Source: Bacteroidota bacterium (GTDB taxonomy: Bacteria; Bacteroidota; Ignavibacteria; Kryptoniales; JAKASW01). From it: a DNA stretch of 13,494 nt. Numbering within the stretch: position 1 is the stretch's first letter; each line of letters opens with the position of its first letter. The translations under genes and the position numbers were made by a program. Where the stretch lies: assembly GCA_021789755.1 (NCBI GenBank), contig JAJYJD010000076.1:1-13494 (forward strand), written 5' to 3'. A model generated the notes under the pieces. It did not search any database. It worked only from the letters and a program-made list of their open reading frames with translations, and was not told where the DNA came from. Positions 7,543-13,494 of the stretch are shown here, piece after piece.

Positions 7543-7980
7543 TTATTCTCCCTGGAAGCTCCATTCGGAGCGGTCTGTCATCACGTCAATGAATTTATCC
7601 TGCCTCGGTGAGCTCAGCACTTTCAGGTTTCTCTTTAGGGAAACCTTGAATTGGTTGAGCTGTTTCCCGCGCCTGTCGATGACTATCGTATACTCACCGT
7701 GCTTGAGATCTTCCATTTCACACCGGCAGAGTGCGGGGCCCGGGCGGGGAAAGTCGGACATTGGAGTCTTCAACCCCAATATATTGAAGACAAGTTTCTG
7801 TTCTACCCGTTTGCTCTCGACCACGAGCTCGTAAACGAAGTTCTGGAACTGCTCCGAAGTTCGGAACCAGAATGCAATTCCCGACTTCTTCGTGAGCTCG
7901 TCGCTGAACCGTTCAATCAGGAGTTTAAACTCGGCCGACGATTCAGCCTTGCGCAGTTTTGGGGGTTTCTTCTTTGCCAT
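7543..7980 (-). CDS. Hypothetical protein, 145 aa, between PTS EIIA and Lgt
   Basis: I do not recognise a family. The protein starts with a lysine-rich basic stretch (MAKKKPPKLRK) and has no signal peptide or membrane segment. The middle and C-terminal parts alternate hydrophobic and charged residues as expected for beta strands (FVYELVVESKRVEQKLVF at 48-65; EYTIVIDRRGKQLNQFKV at 96-113). Two cysteines sit in an LCRCEME motif (Cys85, Cys87) after a proline-rich turn (DFPRPGP). The gene starts six bases after the EIIA stop and ends five bases before the lgt start, whose ribosome site is inside it. This tight fit supports a real translated gene. The CGGG before its ATG is a poor ribosome site. 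A role linked to PTS signalling or the envelope is only a guess from position. Confidence 0.75.
   Translation of the reverse strand: MAKKKPPKLRKAESSAEFKLLIERFSDELTKKSGIAFWFRTSEQFQNFVYELVVESKRVEQKLVFNILGLKTPMSDFPRPGPALCRCEMEDLKHGEYTIVIDRRGKQLNQFKVSLKRNLKVLSSPRQDKFIDVMTDRSEWSFQGE
7547..7553 (-). promoter_or_regulatory. Shine-Dalgarno deciding the lgt start
   Basis: The minus strand reads AGGGAGA inside the last codons of the 145-aa gene, nine bases before ATG at 7537. No comparable site precedes the alternative ATG at 7564. Confidence 0.6.
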
Positions 7981-7986
7981 CCCGTG

Positions 7987-8457
7987 TCAAATATCGAAGT
8001 AGCTGATCTCTTCTTCTTTAAAGAATTGTGTTATCTCCGCGGCGTTCTTCGCCGTCAGAAGTTTCTTCCTGAATTCGTCCTTGTTCATCAAGCGGGAGAT
8101 CCTGCTCAGCAGTTTGATGTGGGGGCCGACCATATTGTCTCTCCCTACAAGTAGAAAAAGGAGTCTTACCGGCTCCCCGTCGAGAGACTGAAAATCGACC
8201 GGCTCACCGGTCACGGCGAAAGCCGCGACGATGTCTGTAACGGCGTCGGTTTTTCCGTGAGGGATGGCGAACCCCTTTCCTACGCCGGTAGACATGATCT
8301 TTTCCCGCTCGAAAATTGCTTCACGAACTTTATCGAGGTCCTTTATCTTCTTGGAATTTCTCAAAAGGTCGATGACCGAGTTGAGCACTTCCTCCTTCGT
8401 TTTTCCCGGCAATTTTGTCGACACAAATTCATCTTGAAGTATGTCGCTAATTTTCAT
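7987..8457 (-). CDS. PTS EIIA domain protein, fructose/nitrogen-regulatory type (PtsN-like)
   Basis: This is a stand-alone 156-residue PTS EIIA domain of the fructose/mannitol class (PF00359), which accepts phosphate from HPr or NPr on a histidine. The active-site block STGVGKGFAIPHGKTDAV is complete, with His67 as the phosphorylated residue. Other conserved stretches are TKEEVLNSVIDLL (20-32), VDFQSLDGEPVRLLFLLVG (87-105) and HIKLLSRISRLM (113-124). No EIIB or EIIC domain is fused or encoded nearby, so a regulatory role like PtsN (EIIA-Ntr) is more likely than sugar uptake. An AAAGGAAG ribosome site precedes the ATG by about 11 bases. It is 105 bases downstream of the nucleotidyltransferase fusion and six bases ahead of the hypothetical gene. 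Confidence 0.9.
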   Translation of the reverse strand: MKISDILQDEFVSTKLPGKTKEEVLNSVIDLLRNSKKIKDLDKVREAIFEREKIMSTGVGKGFAIPHGKTDAVTDIVAAFAVTGEPVDFQSLDGEPVRLLFLLVGRDNMVGPHIKLLSRISRLMNKDEFRKKLLTAKNAAEITQFFKEEEISYFDI

Positions 8458-8562
8458 CTGTAAGTATTCTTCCTTTCATTGTGAAGACTTTTGTTGGGAA
8501 GTCCTTGAAATGTCAAGTGTTACGCGGCGCTTCCCGCGGGCCTGCCGGTCGGAGATCTTCTG

Positions 8563-11124
8563 TCACAGATTCCCCGGTTTGCTCCCCTGAGCCCATTCGG
8601 AAAGCCAGAGATTGATCTTCGTTTCGAACTTTTCCACCATAGAACTGGCCTGTGCCTCGCTGGCCGACTCGGCGTTGATATGGAATAATGCCCGCTCCTT
8701 GTCGGGGAGGAGGTGAACCCACGTGCCGTCTTTATAGTGCACTTTAATGCCGTCGACAGTCTCGCGGTTTTCGTCCTTCGTCAGGTCGATCAGCCTGCGC
8801 ATGATGCTTCCTTTTTCGCTCCACGGACAATCCACGTTCTTCTTTACCATCTTGAATTTCGGAACCATCTTGTCGAGGTCCTCGAACATCAACCCGGTCC
8901 TGGCGGTCATCTCGAGCAGCTTTGCAACCGAAAACATGGCGTCACTGGCGAAAAGGAAATGGGGGAAGATAAATCCGCCCTTTGTACCGCCGACAAAGTC
9001 GAAGCTTCCTTCGCAAGCTGCGTTCATCAACGCCTGGTGAGTGGCTTTCGTCCGGACTATCTCTATGCCGTGTTCTTCGCCGACCAAATCCACTTCTCTC
9101 GAAGCGGAGAAGGGGACTGCGATCCGCTTCGCCTGCGGATCCGCGGCAGCGAAGAGCTCGGTTACGAGCGAAAGAAGGCGATCTTCCTCGATAAACTCGC
9201 CCGCTTTGTTTACGACAAATATTTTCTCAGCACCTGCGTCGAACATGAAACCGAAATCGTAGTTGAGCGACTTCACAATGTCTCTGAGCTGCTGGAGGTC
9301 GATCTGTAACTGCCTCTGTGTCCGCGTCAGTCTCTTCGGGTCGAGGTAAGCATTGAGGGCGACGACGGTCGCATTCAGTGAGCCGAGGATTGTGGGAAAA
9401 AGGGTCGAAGCAACTCCGTTCGAGTAGTCGATAACTACGTTGAACTTCTTCTCTTTTATGGCTTCTATGTCGAGCGATTTGATGAAGTGCTCGCGGTAGC
9501 TCTCCACAGCCCGTTCGGGGAAGTAGATATCGCCGACCTGATCGTGGGTCGCCCTCGAGAATTCCTCGCCGAAAAAGAGCCTTTCGACCGACCGGGCCTT
9601 GCTCGGGGCAAGGTCCCTGCCGTCGGAATCGAAGAAAATTATGTCTGTCAAATCTGGATCGAGCGGGCTCTTGCGGACATGTACCCCGCCCGCGGCCCGG
9701 CCGCTCCTGAGTTCGTGCCTGACGATGGGAACCGGCTCGCTTCTCAAATCGTACACGTTTGTGCCTGCCGACATGAAACCGACGATCAACGAGCGGTTGA
9801 TCATTCTGCTGACAGTGTCCGAATCTCTGCTGCATACTACGTATTTCCCGGTGCCGAGGAGAGAACCGAACGCCGCCCCGAGCTTCGCCGCGAACTCCGG
9901 GTTCATTTCGATGTTGGATGTCCCCGTCACCCTTGCGTCCGTAAATATGGCGGAGAGCCATTTGTCCTCCCACACGAGGCTTCTGGAAAGCGTCGCGCCT
10001 GCATCGACCACCTTCTTGGGCCAGAGCTTGACGTTCGGACGTATATATGCCCGCTTGCCGATTATACAATCATCGCTGATGAAAACATTCTCTTCGATCT
10101 GAACGCGCTCGCCGACAATCGTATTGCTCGCGATCACGTCTCCGGTTATCCTGGTATGGGCGCCTATAGTAACATTGTCCCAGAGAATACTCCTGTTGAT
10201 GCTGGAATCGGAATCCACCGACGTATTGTCGCCGATGATGGAATCGGTCAGCTCCAGGTTGTCACCCAGCCTGACGTTCTTGCCGATCACGACAGTACCC
10301 CTGGCTTTGAGTGTCGGGGGGATGACCGTCTCCATAGGAGCGATGATCCTCGCACCATTGTATCGGATCTCTCTCCCTTCTATAGCGACAGCGACCTTGT
10401 TGTCGAGGCAGTCGAGCTGGGCATCTATGTACTCGTTGAGGTTGCCGACGTCGCGCCAGTATCCTTCCGCGGAATATCCGTAGAGCCGCATCTTTTGCCT
10501 TAACATCAGCGGGAACAGGTCCTTGCTGAAATCATATTCCTCGCGGTATGGAACCGTTTCGATCACGTCAGGCTCGATCACATATATGCCGGTATTGACG
10601 GCATCGCTGAAAACCTCTCCCCACGTCGGCTTCTCGAGAAACCTCACGATCTTGCCGTCCTCTTCGGTGATCACAAGGCCGTACTGGAGAGGATCGTTTA
10701 CGTGGGTGAGCACTAATGTCGCTTTGGACTTCCTGGCCTCGTGGTAGGCCAGCGCTTTCTTCAGGTCGAAGTCGGTGAGGACGTCGCCGCTGATGACGAG
10801 GATTCTCGATCCCTCGAGGAGTTCGTAAGCGTTTCGCACGCTGCCGGCGGTCCCGTAGTCGGAGTCCGCCTTCATGTACTTTATCGATGCGCCGAACTGG
10901 CTGCCGTCCTGCAAAAAATTCTTGATTATGTTGGGATGATAGAAGACGAGAACGACAATATCTTTGATACCGTGCTTGACGAGGAGCCGGACGATGTGTT
11001 CGATCATGGGTTTATTCATAATCGGAACCATCGGCTTCGGTATTCTGCTCGTAAGAGGGCGGAGTCTGGTTCCGAATCCGCCGGCCATAATGACGGCTTT
11101 CAACGTTCTGTGTGAGGCGTTCAT
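8563..11124 (-). CDS. Sugar-1-phosphate nucleotidyltransferase (mannose-1-phosphate guanylyltransferase-like) fused to a degenerate phosphomannomutase domain
   Basis: The 853-residue protein has three parts. Residues 8-240 are an NTP-transferase domain with LKAVIMAGGFGTRLRPLT (8-25), KPM, Asp114 in SGDVLTD and FLEKPTWGE (162-170). Residues about 250-385 are a left-handed beta-helix with isoleucine-rich hexapeptides. Residues about 405-845 align with alpha-D-phosphohexomutases. This architecture is known in actinobacteria, cyanobacteria and others, usually annotated as mannose-1-phosphate guanylyltransferase/phosphomannomutase. Here each mutase signature is lost: GGVHVRKSP (479-487) stands where TASHNP should be, FDAGAEKI (628-635) replaces DxDxDR, GGTKGGFIF (712-720) replaces GEESGH, and HINAESASE (815-823) replaces RxSGTEP. 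GDP-mannose synthesis is likely but not proven; mutase activity is unlikely. ATG at 11124 has no ribosome site. A TTG seven codons in would give the common MKAVIMAGG start. Confidence 0.88.
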   Translation of the reverse strand: MNASHRTLKAVIMAGGFGTRLRPLTSRIPKPMVPIMNKPMIEHIVRLLVKHGIKDIVVLVFYHPNIIKNFLQDGSQFGASIKYMKADSDYGTAGSVRNAYELLEGSRILVISGDVLTDFDLKKALAYHEARKSKATLVLTHVNDPLQYGLVITEEDGKIVRFLEKPTWGEVFSDAVNTGIYVIEPDVIETVPYREEYDFSKDLFPLMLRQKMRLYGYSAEGYWRDVGNLNEYIDAQLDCLDNKVAVAIEGREIRYNGARIIAPMETVIPPTLKARGTVVIGKNVRLGDNLELTDSIIGDNTSVDSDSSINRSILWDNVTIGAHTRITGDVIASNTIVGERVQIEENVFISDDCIIGKRAYIRPNVKLWPKKVVDAGATLSRSLVWEDKWLSAIFTDARVTGTSNIEMNPEFAAKLGAAFGSLLGTGKYVVCSRDSDTVSRMINRSLIVGFMSAGTNVYDLRSEPVPIVRHELRSGRAAGGVHVRKSPLDPDLTDIIFFDSDGRDLAPSKARSVERLFFGEEFSRATHDQVGDIYFPERAVESYREHFIKSLDIEAIKEKKFNVVIDYSNGVASTLFPTILGSLNATVVALNAYLDPKRLTRTQRQLQIDLQQLRDIVKSLNYDFGFMFDAGAEKIFVVNKAGEFIEEDRLLSLVTELFAAADPQAKRIAVPFSASREVDLVGEEHGIEIVRTKATHQALMNAACEGSFDFVGGTKGGFIFPHFLFASDAMFSVAKLLEMTARTGLMFEDLDKMVPKFKMVKKNVDCPWSEKGSIMRRLIDLTKDENRETVDGIKVHYKDGTWVHLLPDKERALFHINAESASEAQASSMVEKFETKINLWLSEWAQGSKPGNL

Positions 11125-11142
11125 TGATTAAAAATTCGGTGA

Positions 11143-11171
11143 AATATAAACCCCATCAGAGGCAAAATCAA
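11143..11171 (-). promoter_or_regulatory. Sigma70-like promoter for the leftward gene block
   Basis: On the minus strand TTGATT (11166-11171) and TATATT (11143-11148) are separated by exactly 17 bases. The predicted start would lie only some 10-12 bases before the ATG at 11124, giving a very short leader, which fits the absence of a ribosome site there. The same segment also reads as TTG-N20-TATATTTC, close to the Bacteroidota consensus TTG-N19-TAnnTTTG. Confidence 0.5.
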
Positions 11172-11280
11172 GGAAACGGCGGCGGGTTGATCCGGTAAGT
11201 CAAAGACTTTCCGAGGCTTGCGAAGCGATTTGCAAAACGTCCCGGAAACGGTTAACTTTTTCCAGCCTTTAATTCCATCC

Positions 11281-11322
11281 TGTGAGGTGGATAAGGACCT
11301 GCCAATAACGAATCACCTCACA
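11281..11322 (+). repeat. Perfect 9-bp inverted repeat in the pyrR leader
   Basis: TGTGAGGTG (11281-11289) and CACCTCACA (11314-11322) are exact reverse complements separated by 24 bases. As RNA they form a 9-bp stem. The AGGT inside the left arm can instead pair with ACCT at 11297-11300 in the loop, so two mutually exclusive folds exist. As DNA the arm centres are 33 bp apart, about three helical turns, which would also suit paired operator sites. Confidence 0.5.
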
Positions 11323-11397
11323 CATGGTCTGGCGAGCTCATCAGAAATAAGATGATATGTCCTGTGTAATGAGGAAAAAGCTTTGAATCAGAAACTC

Positions 11398-11508
11398 CGA
11401 ATTTTGAACAACGTCCAAAACTCAAATCTCCGAACCGGAACCCAGGTTGCAGACGTTATGAGCTTTTGTAATTGAGATTTGTTTAGGATTTCGAATTTGG
11501 AATTCAGT
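11398..11508. repeat. A+T-rich imperfect inverted repeat upstream of pyrR
   Basis: CAAATCTC (11423-11430) and GAGATTTG (11474-11481) are exact complements. The outer flanks also resemble each other in inverted orientation: CCGAATTTTGAAC on the left against the complement of CGAATTTGG on the right. Between the arms is a 43-base segment containing CCGGAACCC. The texture of short AATTTG/AAATC words differs from the neighbouring genes and looks like intergenic repeat material. Confidence 0.35.
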
Positions 11509-11543
11509 GTCTGTCTCACGTAAGTCTCAGAAATGTCATGATC

Positions 11544-11548
11544 GGGAG
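11544..11548 (+). promoter_or_regulatory. Ribosome site deciding the pyrR start
   Basis: GGGAG lies four bases before ATG at 11553. The upstream in-frame ATG at 11538 has no ribosome site and would add five residues not expected in the family. Confidence 0.5.
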
Positions 11549-11552
11549 TGAT

Positions 11553-12104
11553 ATGAGAGTCAAGTCAAAGATCGCCGACGCTCAGCAGATGGCACGTTCC
11601 ATCACGCGCCTCGCCCACGAGATCATCGAACACAATAAGGGTGCGGCAAACATGTGCGTAATCGGAATTAAGACACGCGGGGACTTTCTCGCAAAGAGGA
11701 TAGCGGACAAGATCTCGGAAATCGAGAACCTCAGAGTGCCTCTCGGCACTCTCGATATCACTCTATACCGCGACGATGTCAGGCAAAAACTAAGACTTCC
11801 TGAATTGAAGCGAACCGAAGTCCCGTTTGACATCACCGATAAGAACGTGGTTCTGGTGGATGATGTGCTATTCACGGGGAGGACGATCCGTTCTGCTATG
11901 GATGCGCTGGTGGATATAGGCAGGCCCACCACGATCCAGCTGGCGGTACTCGTGGACCGCGGGCACAGGGAACTTCCGATCAGCGCCGACTATGTCGGCA
12001 AGAACCAGCCGACCGCAATTCAAGAATCCGTTGTCGTCCACCTGGCCGAGGTCGATGGTGTCGACGAAATACTGCTGGTGGAGGAAGATGGCAGCCCGAA
12101 TTAG
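11553..12104 (+). CDS. pyrR: Bifunctional pyr operon regulator / uracil phosphoribosyltransferase
   Basis: PyrR is a phosphoribosyltransferase-fold protein that senses UMP/UTP and PRPP, binds pyr mRNA in many bacteria and often has weak uracil phosphoribosyltransferase activity. The 183 residues match the family length. Diagnostic segments are SITRLAHEIIEHNKG (16-30), IGIKTRGDFLAKRIA (37-51), LDITLYRDD (67-75), the PRPP-binding loop VVLVDDVLFTGRTIRSA (99-115) and VLVDRGHRELPISADYVGK (132-150). It stands first in an operon with pyrB and pyrC, as usual for this regulator. Whether it controls this operon through its own leader is not settled; a partial match to the PyrR RNA loop is noted at 11326-11339. 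An in-frame ATG at 11538 is an alternative start. Confidence 0.95.
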   Translation: MRVKSKIADAQQMARSITRLAHEIIEHNKGAANMCVIGIKTRGDFLAKRIADKISEIENLRVPLGTLDITLYRDDVRQKLRLPELKRTEVPFDITDKNVVLVDDVLFTGRTIRSAMDALVDIGRPTTIQLAVLVDRGHRELPISADYVGKNQPTAIQESVVVHLAEVDGVDEILLVEEDGSPN

Positions 12105-12133
12105 TCGTACGGGTGCCGATTGCAAGCCCGGAG

Positions 12134-12139
12134 AAAGGA
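12134..12139 (+). promoter_or_regulatory. Ribosome site deciding the pyrB start
   Basis: AAAGGA lies nine bases before ATG at 12149. It favours this start over the in-frame GTG at 12113, which would add twelve residues absent from the family. Confidence 0.5.
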
Positions 12140-12148
12140 TATACACTG

Positions 12149-13114
12149 ATGGCACAGGGAATTAGAAATCTGCTCGGACTCCGTGACCTTGAGCCCGAAG
12201 GTATAACGGAGATTCTGGACACCGCTCGCAGTTTCAGGGAAGTGCTGGAGCGGCCGATCAAGAAAGTCCCTACCCTGCAGGGTACCACCGTGGTAAATCT
12301 CTTTTTCGAAAGTTCGACGCGAACACGCATTTCGTTCGAGCTTGCCGAGAGGCGGCTAAGCGCCGACGTGGTGAATTTCGCGGCAAGCGGCAGCAGCGTC
12401 TCGAAAGGTGAAACACTCAAAGATACGGCGCGGAATATCGAGGCAATGAAAACCGATATCGTCGTCGTCCGGCATTCGTCGACAGGCGCTCCACACTTTC
12501 TTTCCAGGCTTCTGAAATCTCCCGTGATTAACGCCGGAGACGGGATCAACGAACATCCTACGCAGGGCCTGCTCGACATGTTCACAATGCGAGAGAAGCT
12601 GGGCGAGTTGAAGGGACTTAACGTTTGCATCGTCGGCGATATAACCCACAGCAGGGTTGCCCGTTCGAACATCTTCGGATTGACAAAGCTCGGCGCCAAC
12701 GTCGCGGTGTGCGGCCCGAAAACGCTGATCCCCGGCTATCTCGAACAGTTCGGTGTAAAAGTCTTCTTCGACATCGACGACGCAATACAGTGGGCGGATG
12801 TCTTAAACGTGCTGAGGATCCAGCTTGAGAGAGAAGCGGGCGGCGATTTCCCCACGATCAGGGAGTACAGACTGTATTGGGGAGTGAACAGGTCCCGGCT
12901 CGAGAAATCGAAGAAGTCGATCGTTATCATGCATCCCGGCCCCATAAACCGCGGCGTGGAACTCGATGCCGACGTTGCTGACGGAGAAACATCGGTCATT
13001 CTGGATCAGGTAACCAACGGTGTCGCCGTAAGAATGGCCGTTCTCTACTTAACCGGTCTGCCAACGCCGAAGCCGAGCTTCGGCCTGGAGCAGGCAGGAG
13101 CCAAAGCCTCATGA
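12149..13114 (+). CDS. pyrB: Aspartate carbamoyltransferase catalytic subunit
   Basis: PyrB joins carbamoyl phosphate and L-aspartate to form N-carbamoyl-L-aspartate, the committed step of pyrimidine synthesis in the cytosol. The 321 residues fit the catalytic chain (about 305-320). The carbamoyl-phosphate signature FFESSTRTRISFE (52-64) is intact. The loop SSVSKGETLKDT (82-93) supplies the lysine that reaches into the neighbouring subunit's site. Other conserved blocks are VVRHS (106-110), NEHPTQGLLD (134-143), GDITHSRVARSN (163-174), NVLRIQLER (220-228) and HPGPINRGVE (262-271). It begins 44 bases after pyrR and overlaps pyrC by four bases (ATGA). No pyrI follows directly, as in bacteria whose enzyme works as a catalytic trimer or with dihydroorotase. 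The last residues (QAGAKAS) are a short low-complexity tail. Confidence 0.97.
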   Translation: MAQGIRNLLGLRDLEPEGITEILDTARSFREVLERPIKKVPTLQGTTVVNLFFESSTRTRISFELAERRLSADVVNFAASGSSVSKGETLKDTARNIEAMKTDIVVVRHSSTGAPHFLSRLLKSPVINAGDGINEHPTQGLLDMFTMREKLGELKGLNVCIVGDITHSRVARSNIFGLTKLGANVAVCGPKTLIPGYLEQFGVKVFFDIDDAIQWADVLNVLRIQLEREAGGDFPTIREYRLYWGVNRSRLEKSKKSIVIMHPGPINRGVELDADVADGETSVILDQVTNGVAVRMAVLYLTGLPTPKPSFGLEQAGAKAS

Positions 13115-13494
13115 AAATTTTCTTAAGAAATGCCAGCGTAATCGACCCATCCGGAAAATATGACGGCCTGTTCGATATCCTGATAGTCGACGGTGCTATA
13201 CAGGAGATAGGTTCATCGCTCGGCGGGAATCCTGTCAATTATGAAATCAATCTTCGCGGGAAATTCGTCGCGCCCGGACTGTTCGACATGCACACACATC
13301 TCCGCGAACCCGGACAGGAATATAAAGAGGACATCGCCTCCGGAATCGCTGCAGCGGCGAATGGAGGTTTCACCGGGATCGCAGCCATGCCGAATACGGA
13401 TCCGGTTGTCGACTCTGCCGACGTGGTGAAGTATGTGCTCGACCGCGCGAAGCAGTCCGGGCTTGTGAACGTTTACCAGATCGCAGCGATCACG
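13111..13494 (+). CDS. pyrC: Dihydroorotase, 5' part, cut by the window edge
   Basis: The first 128 codons are present and open to the last base. Dihydroorotase cyclises N-carbamoyl-aspartate to dihydroorotate and directly follows PyrB in the pathway. The segment KFVAPGLFDMHTHLREPG (51-68) carries the metal-binding His61 and His63 and the substrate arginine Arg65. It is followed by EYKEDIASGIAAAANGGFT (70-88) and AAMPNTDPV (91-99), all typical of the class I (AllB/PyrC-like) amidohydrolases, which run to about 425 residues. The ATG overlaps the pyrB stop, with AGGAG at 13096-13100 ten bases upstream. The second half of the metal site lies outside the window, so an inactive pseudo-dihydroorotase cannot be excluded here. 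Confidence 0.93.
   Translation, partial: MKIFLRNASVIDPSGKYDGLFDILIVDGAIQEIGSSLGGNPVNYEINLRGKFVAPGLFDMHTHLREPGQEYKEDIASGIAAAANGGFTGIAAMPNTDPVVDSADVVKYVLDRAKQSGLVNVYQIAAIT

Larger units (their letters stand above)
11172..11552 (+). promoter_or_regulatory. Divergent intergenic region and probable pyrR leader
   Basis: These bases, between the promoter of the leftward block and pyrR, contain no supported gene. From left to right I see a small inverted repeat AAGTC-AAA-GACTT (11197-11209), a 9-bp inverted repeat (11281-11322) followed by a partial PyrR-loop-like sequence (11326-11339), and an A+T-rich imperfect inverted repeat (about 11398-11508). I cannot name a convincing pyrR promoter: the best pair, TTGCAA-N17-TAACTT, is weak. 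I see no G+C hairpin followed by a T run, so a classical attenuator is not supported. Confidence 0.45.

Noticed and set aside
8511..8516. Perfect minus-strand TTGACA upstream of the EIIA gene
   Set aside because: No acceptable -10 hexamer occurs 16-18 bases downstream (the 17-base position reads CAAAAG), so a promoter is not supported.
8533..8540. CCCGCGGG palindrome as a terminator between the fusion gene and the EIIA gene
   Set aside because: It is an 8-base self-complementary word with no loop and no T run after it on either strand.
9227..10069. 280-codon minus-strand open frame
   Set aside because: It is an out-of-frame shadow within the same fusion gene, with an arginine- and glycine-rich translation of low-complexity character and no motif.
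9487..10503. 338-codon plus-strand open frame
   Set aside because: It lies antisense inside the nucleotidyltransferase fusion, whose frame has clear family motifs. The translation shows no recognisable domain, and such frames are expected opposite G+C-rich genes.
11324..11350. Eight-codon leader peptide (MVWRAHQK) before pyrR
   Set aside because: It has no ribosome site and no enrichment for a regulatory codon; short frames of this size are common by chance.
11538..11552. Upstream ATG as the pyrR start
   Set aside because: It has no ribosome site, whereas ATG at 11553 has GGGAG four bases upstream and gives the usual family length.
12113..12148. GTG start extending pyrB by twelve residues
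   Set aside because: The ribosome site AAAGGA fits ATG at 12149, and the extra residues are not expected in aspartate carbamoyltransferases.
1..13494. CRISPR array, insertion sequence, prophage, toxin-antitoxin or defence genes
   Set aside because: No spaced identical repeats, transposase or integrase motifs, terminal inverted repeats with target duplications, or defence-type domains were seen.

Overview
The window reads as ordinary bacterial chromosome: about 13.5 kb, moderate G+C, twelve protein-coding genes (one cut by the right edge), and no rRNA, tRNA, CRISPR array, phage or insertion sequence that I can recognise. Gene content, a pyrR-pyrB-pyrC operon start, and a sugar-nucleotide transferase fused to a phosphomannomutase-like domain fit a member of the Bacteroidota/Ignavibacteriota/Chlorobiota (FCB) group or a similar uncultured lineage. 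This placement is inference. Several genes have clear Shine-Dalgarno sites, which argues against a typical Bacteroidia.

Layout. Bases 1-327 hold no convincing gene. An APC-type amino acid permease (328-1755) and a YyaL/DUF255 thioredoxin-fold protein (1795-3636) read rightward; the permease ends in a degenerate heptamer repeat. Facing them is a leftward block of eight genes (11124 down to 3703): sugar-1-phosphate nucleotidyltransferase/PMM-like fusion, PTS EIIA (PtsN-like), an unrecognised 145-aa protein, lgt, a glutaredoxin-like protein, a TrmH-type rRNA methyltransferase (rlmB), pdxJ and a Cys/Met-metabolism PLP enzyme. Three junctions in this block are 4-base stop/start overlaps (GTGA, ATGA, TTGA), and a sigma70-like promoter lies just upstream of the first gene. 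A 428-bp divergent intergenic region with inverted repeats follows. Then pyrR (11553-12104), pyrB (12149-13114) and the start of pyrC (13111 to the edge) read rightward.

How the genes work together. PyrR, PyrB and PyrC are a regulator and two consecutive steps of de novo pyrimidine synthesis. PdxJ makes the precursor of PLP, the cofactor of the enzyme encoded by the gene it overlaps. The first part of the leftward block leans to envelope and sugar-nucleotide metabolism (nucleotidyltransferase, Lgt) with a PTS regulatory domain. The rest is a housekeeping mix.

I did not find a clearly new system. The best leads are the nucleotidyltransferase fusion whose PMM domain has lost all four catalytic loops, the structured pyrR leader, the heptamer repeat inside the permease 3' end, the non-canonical Lgt signature, and the small unknown gene between the EIIA gene and lgt.
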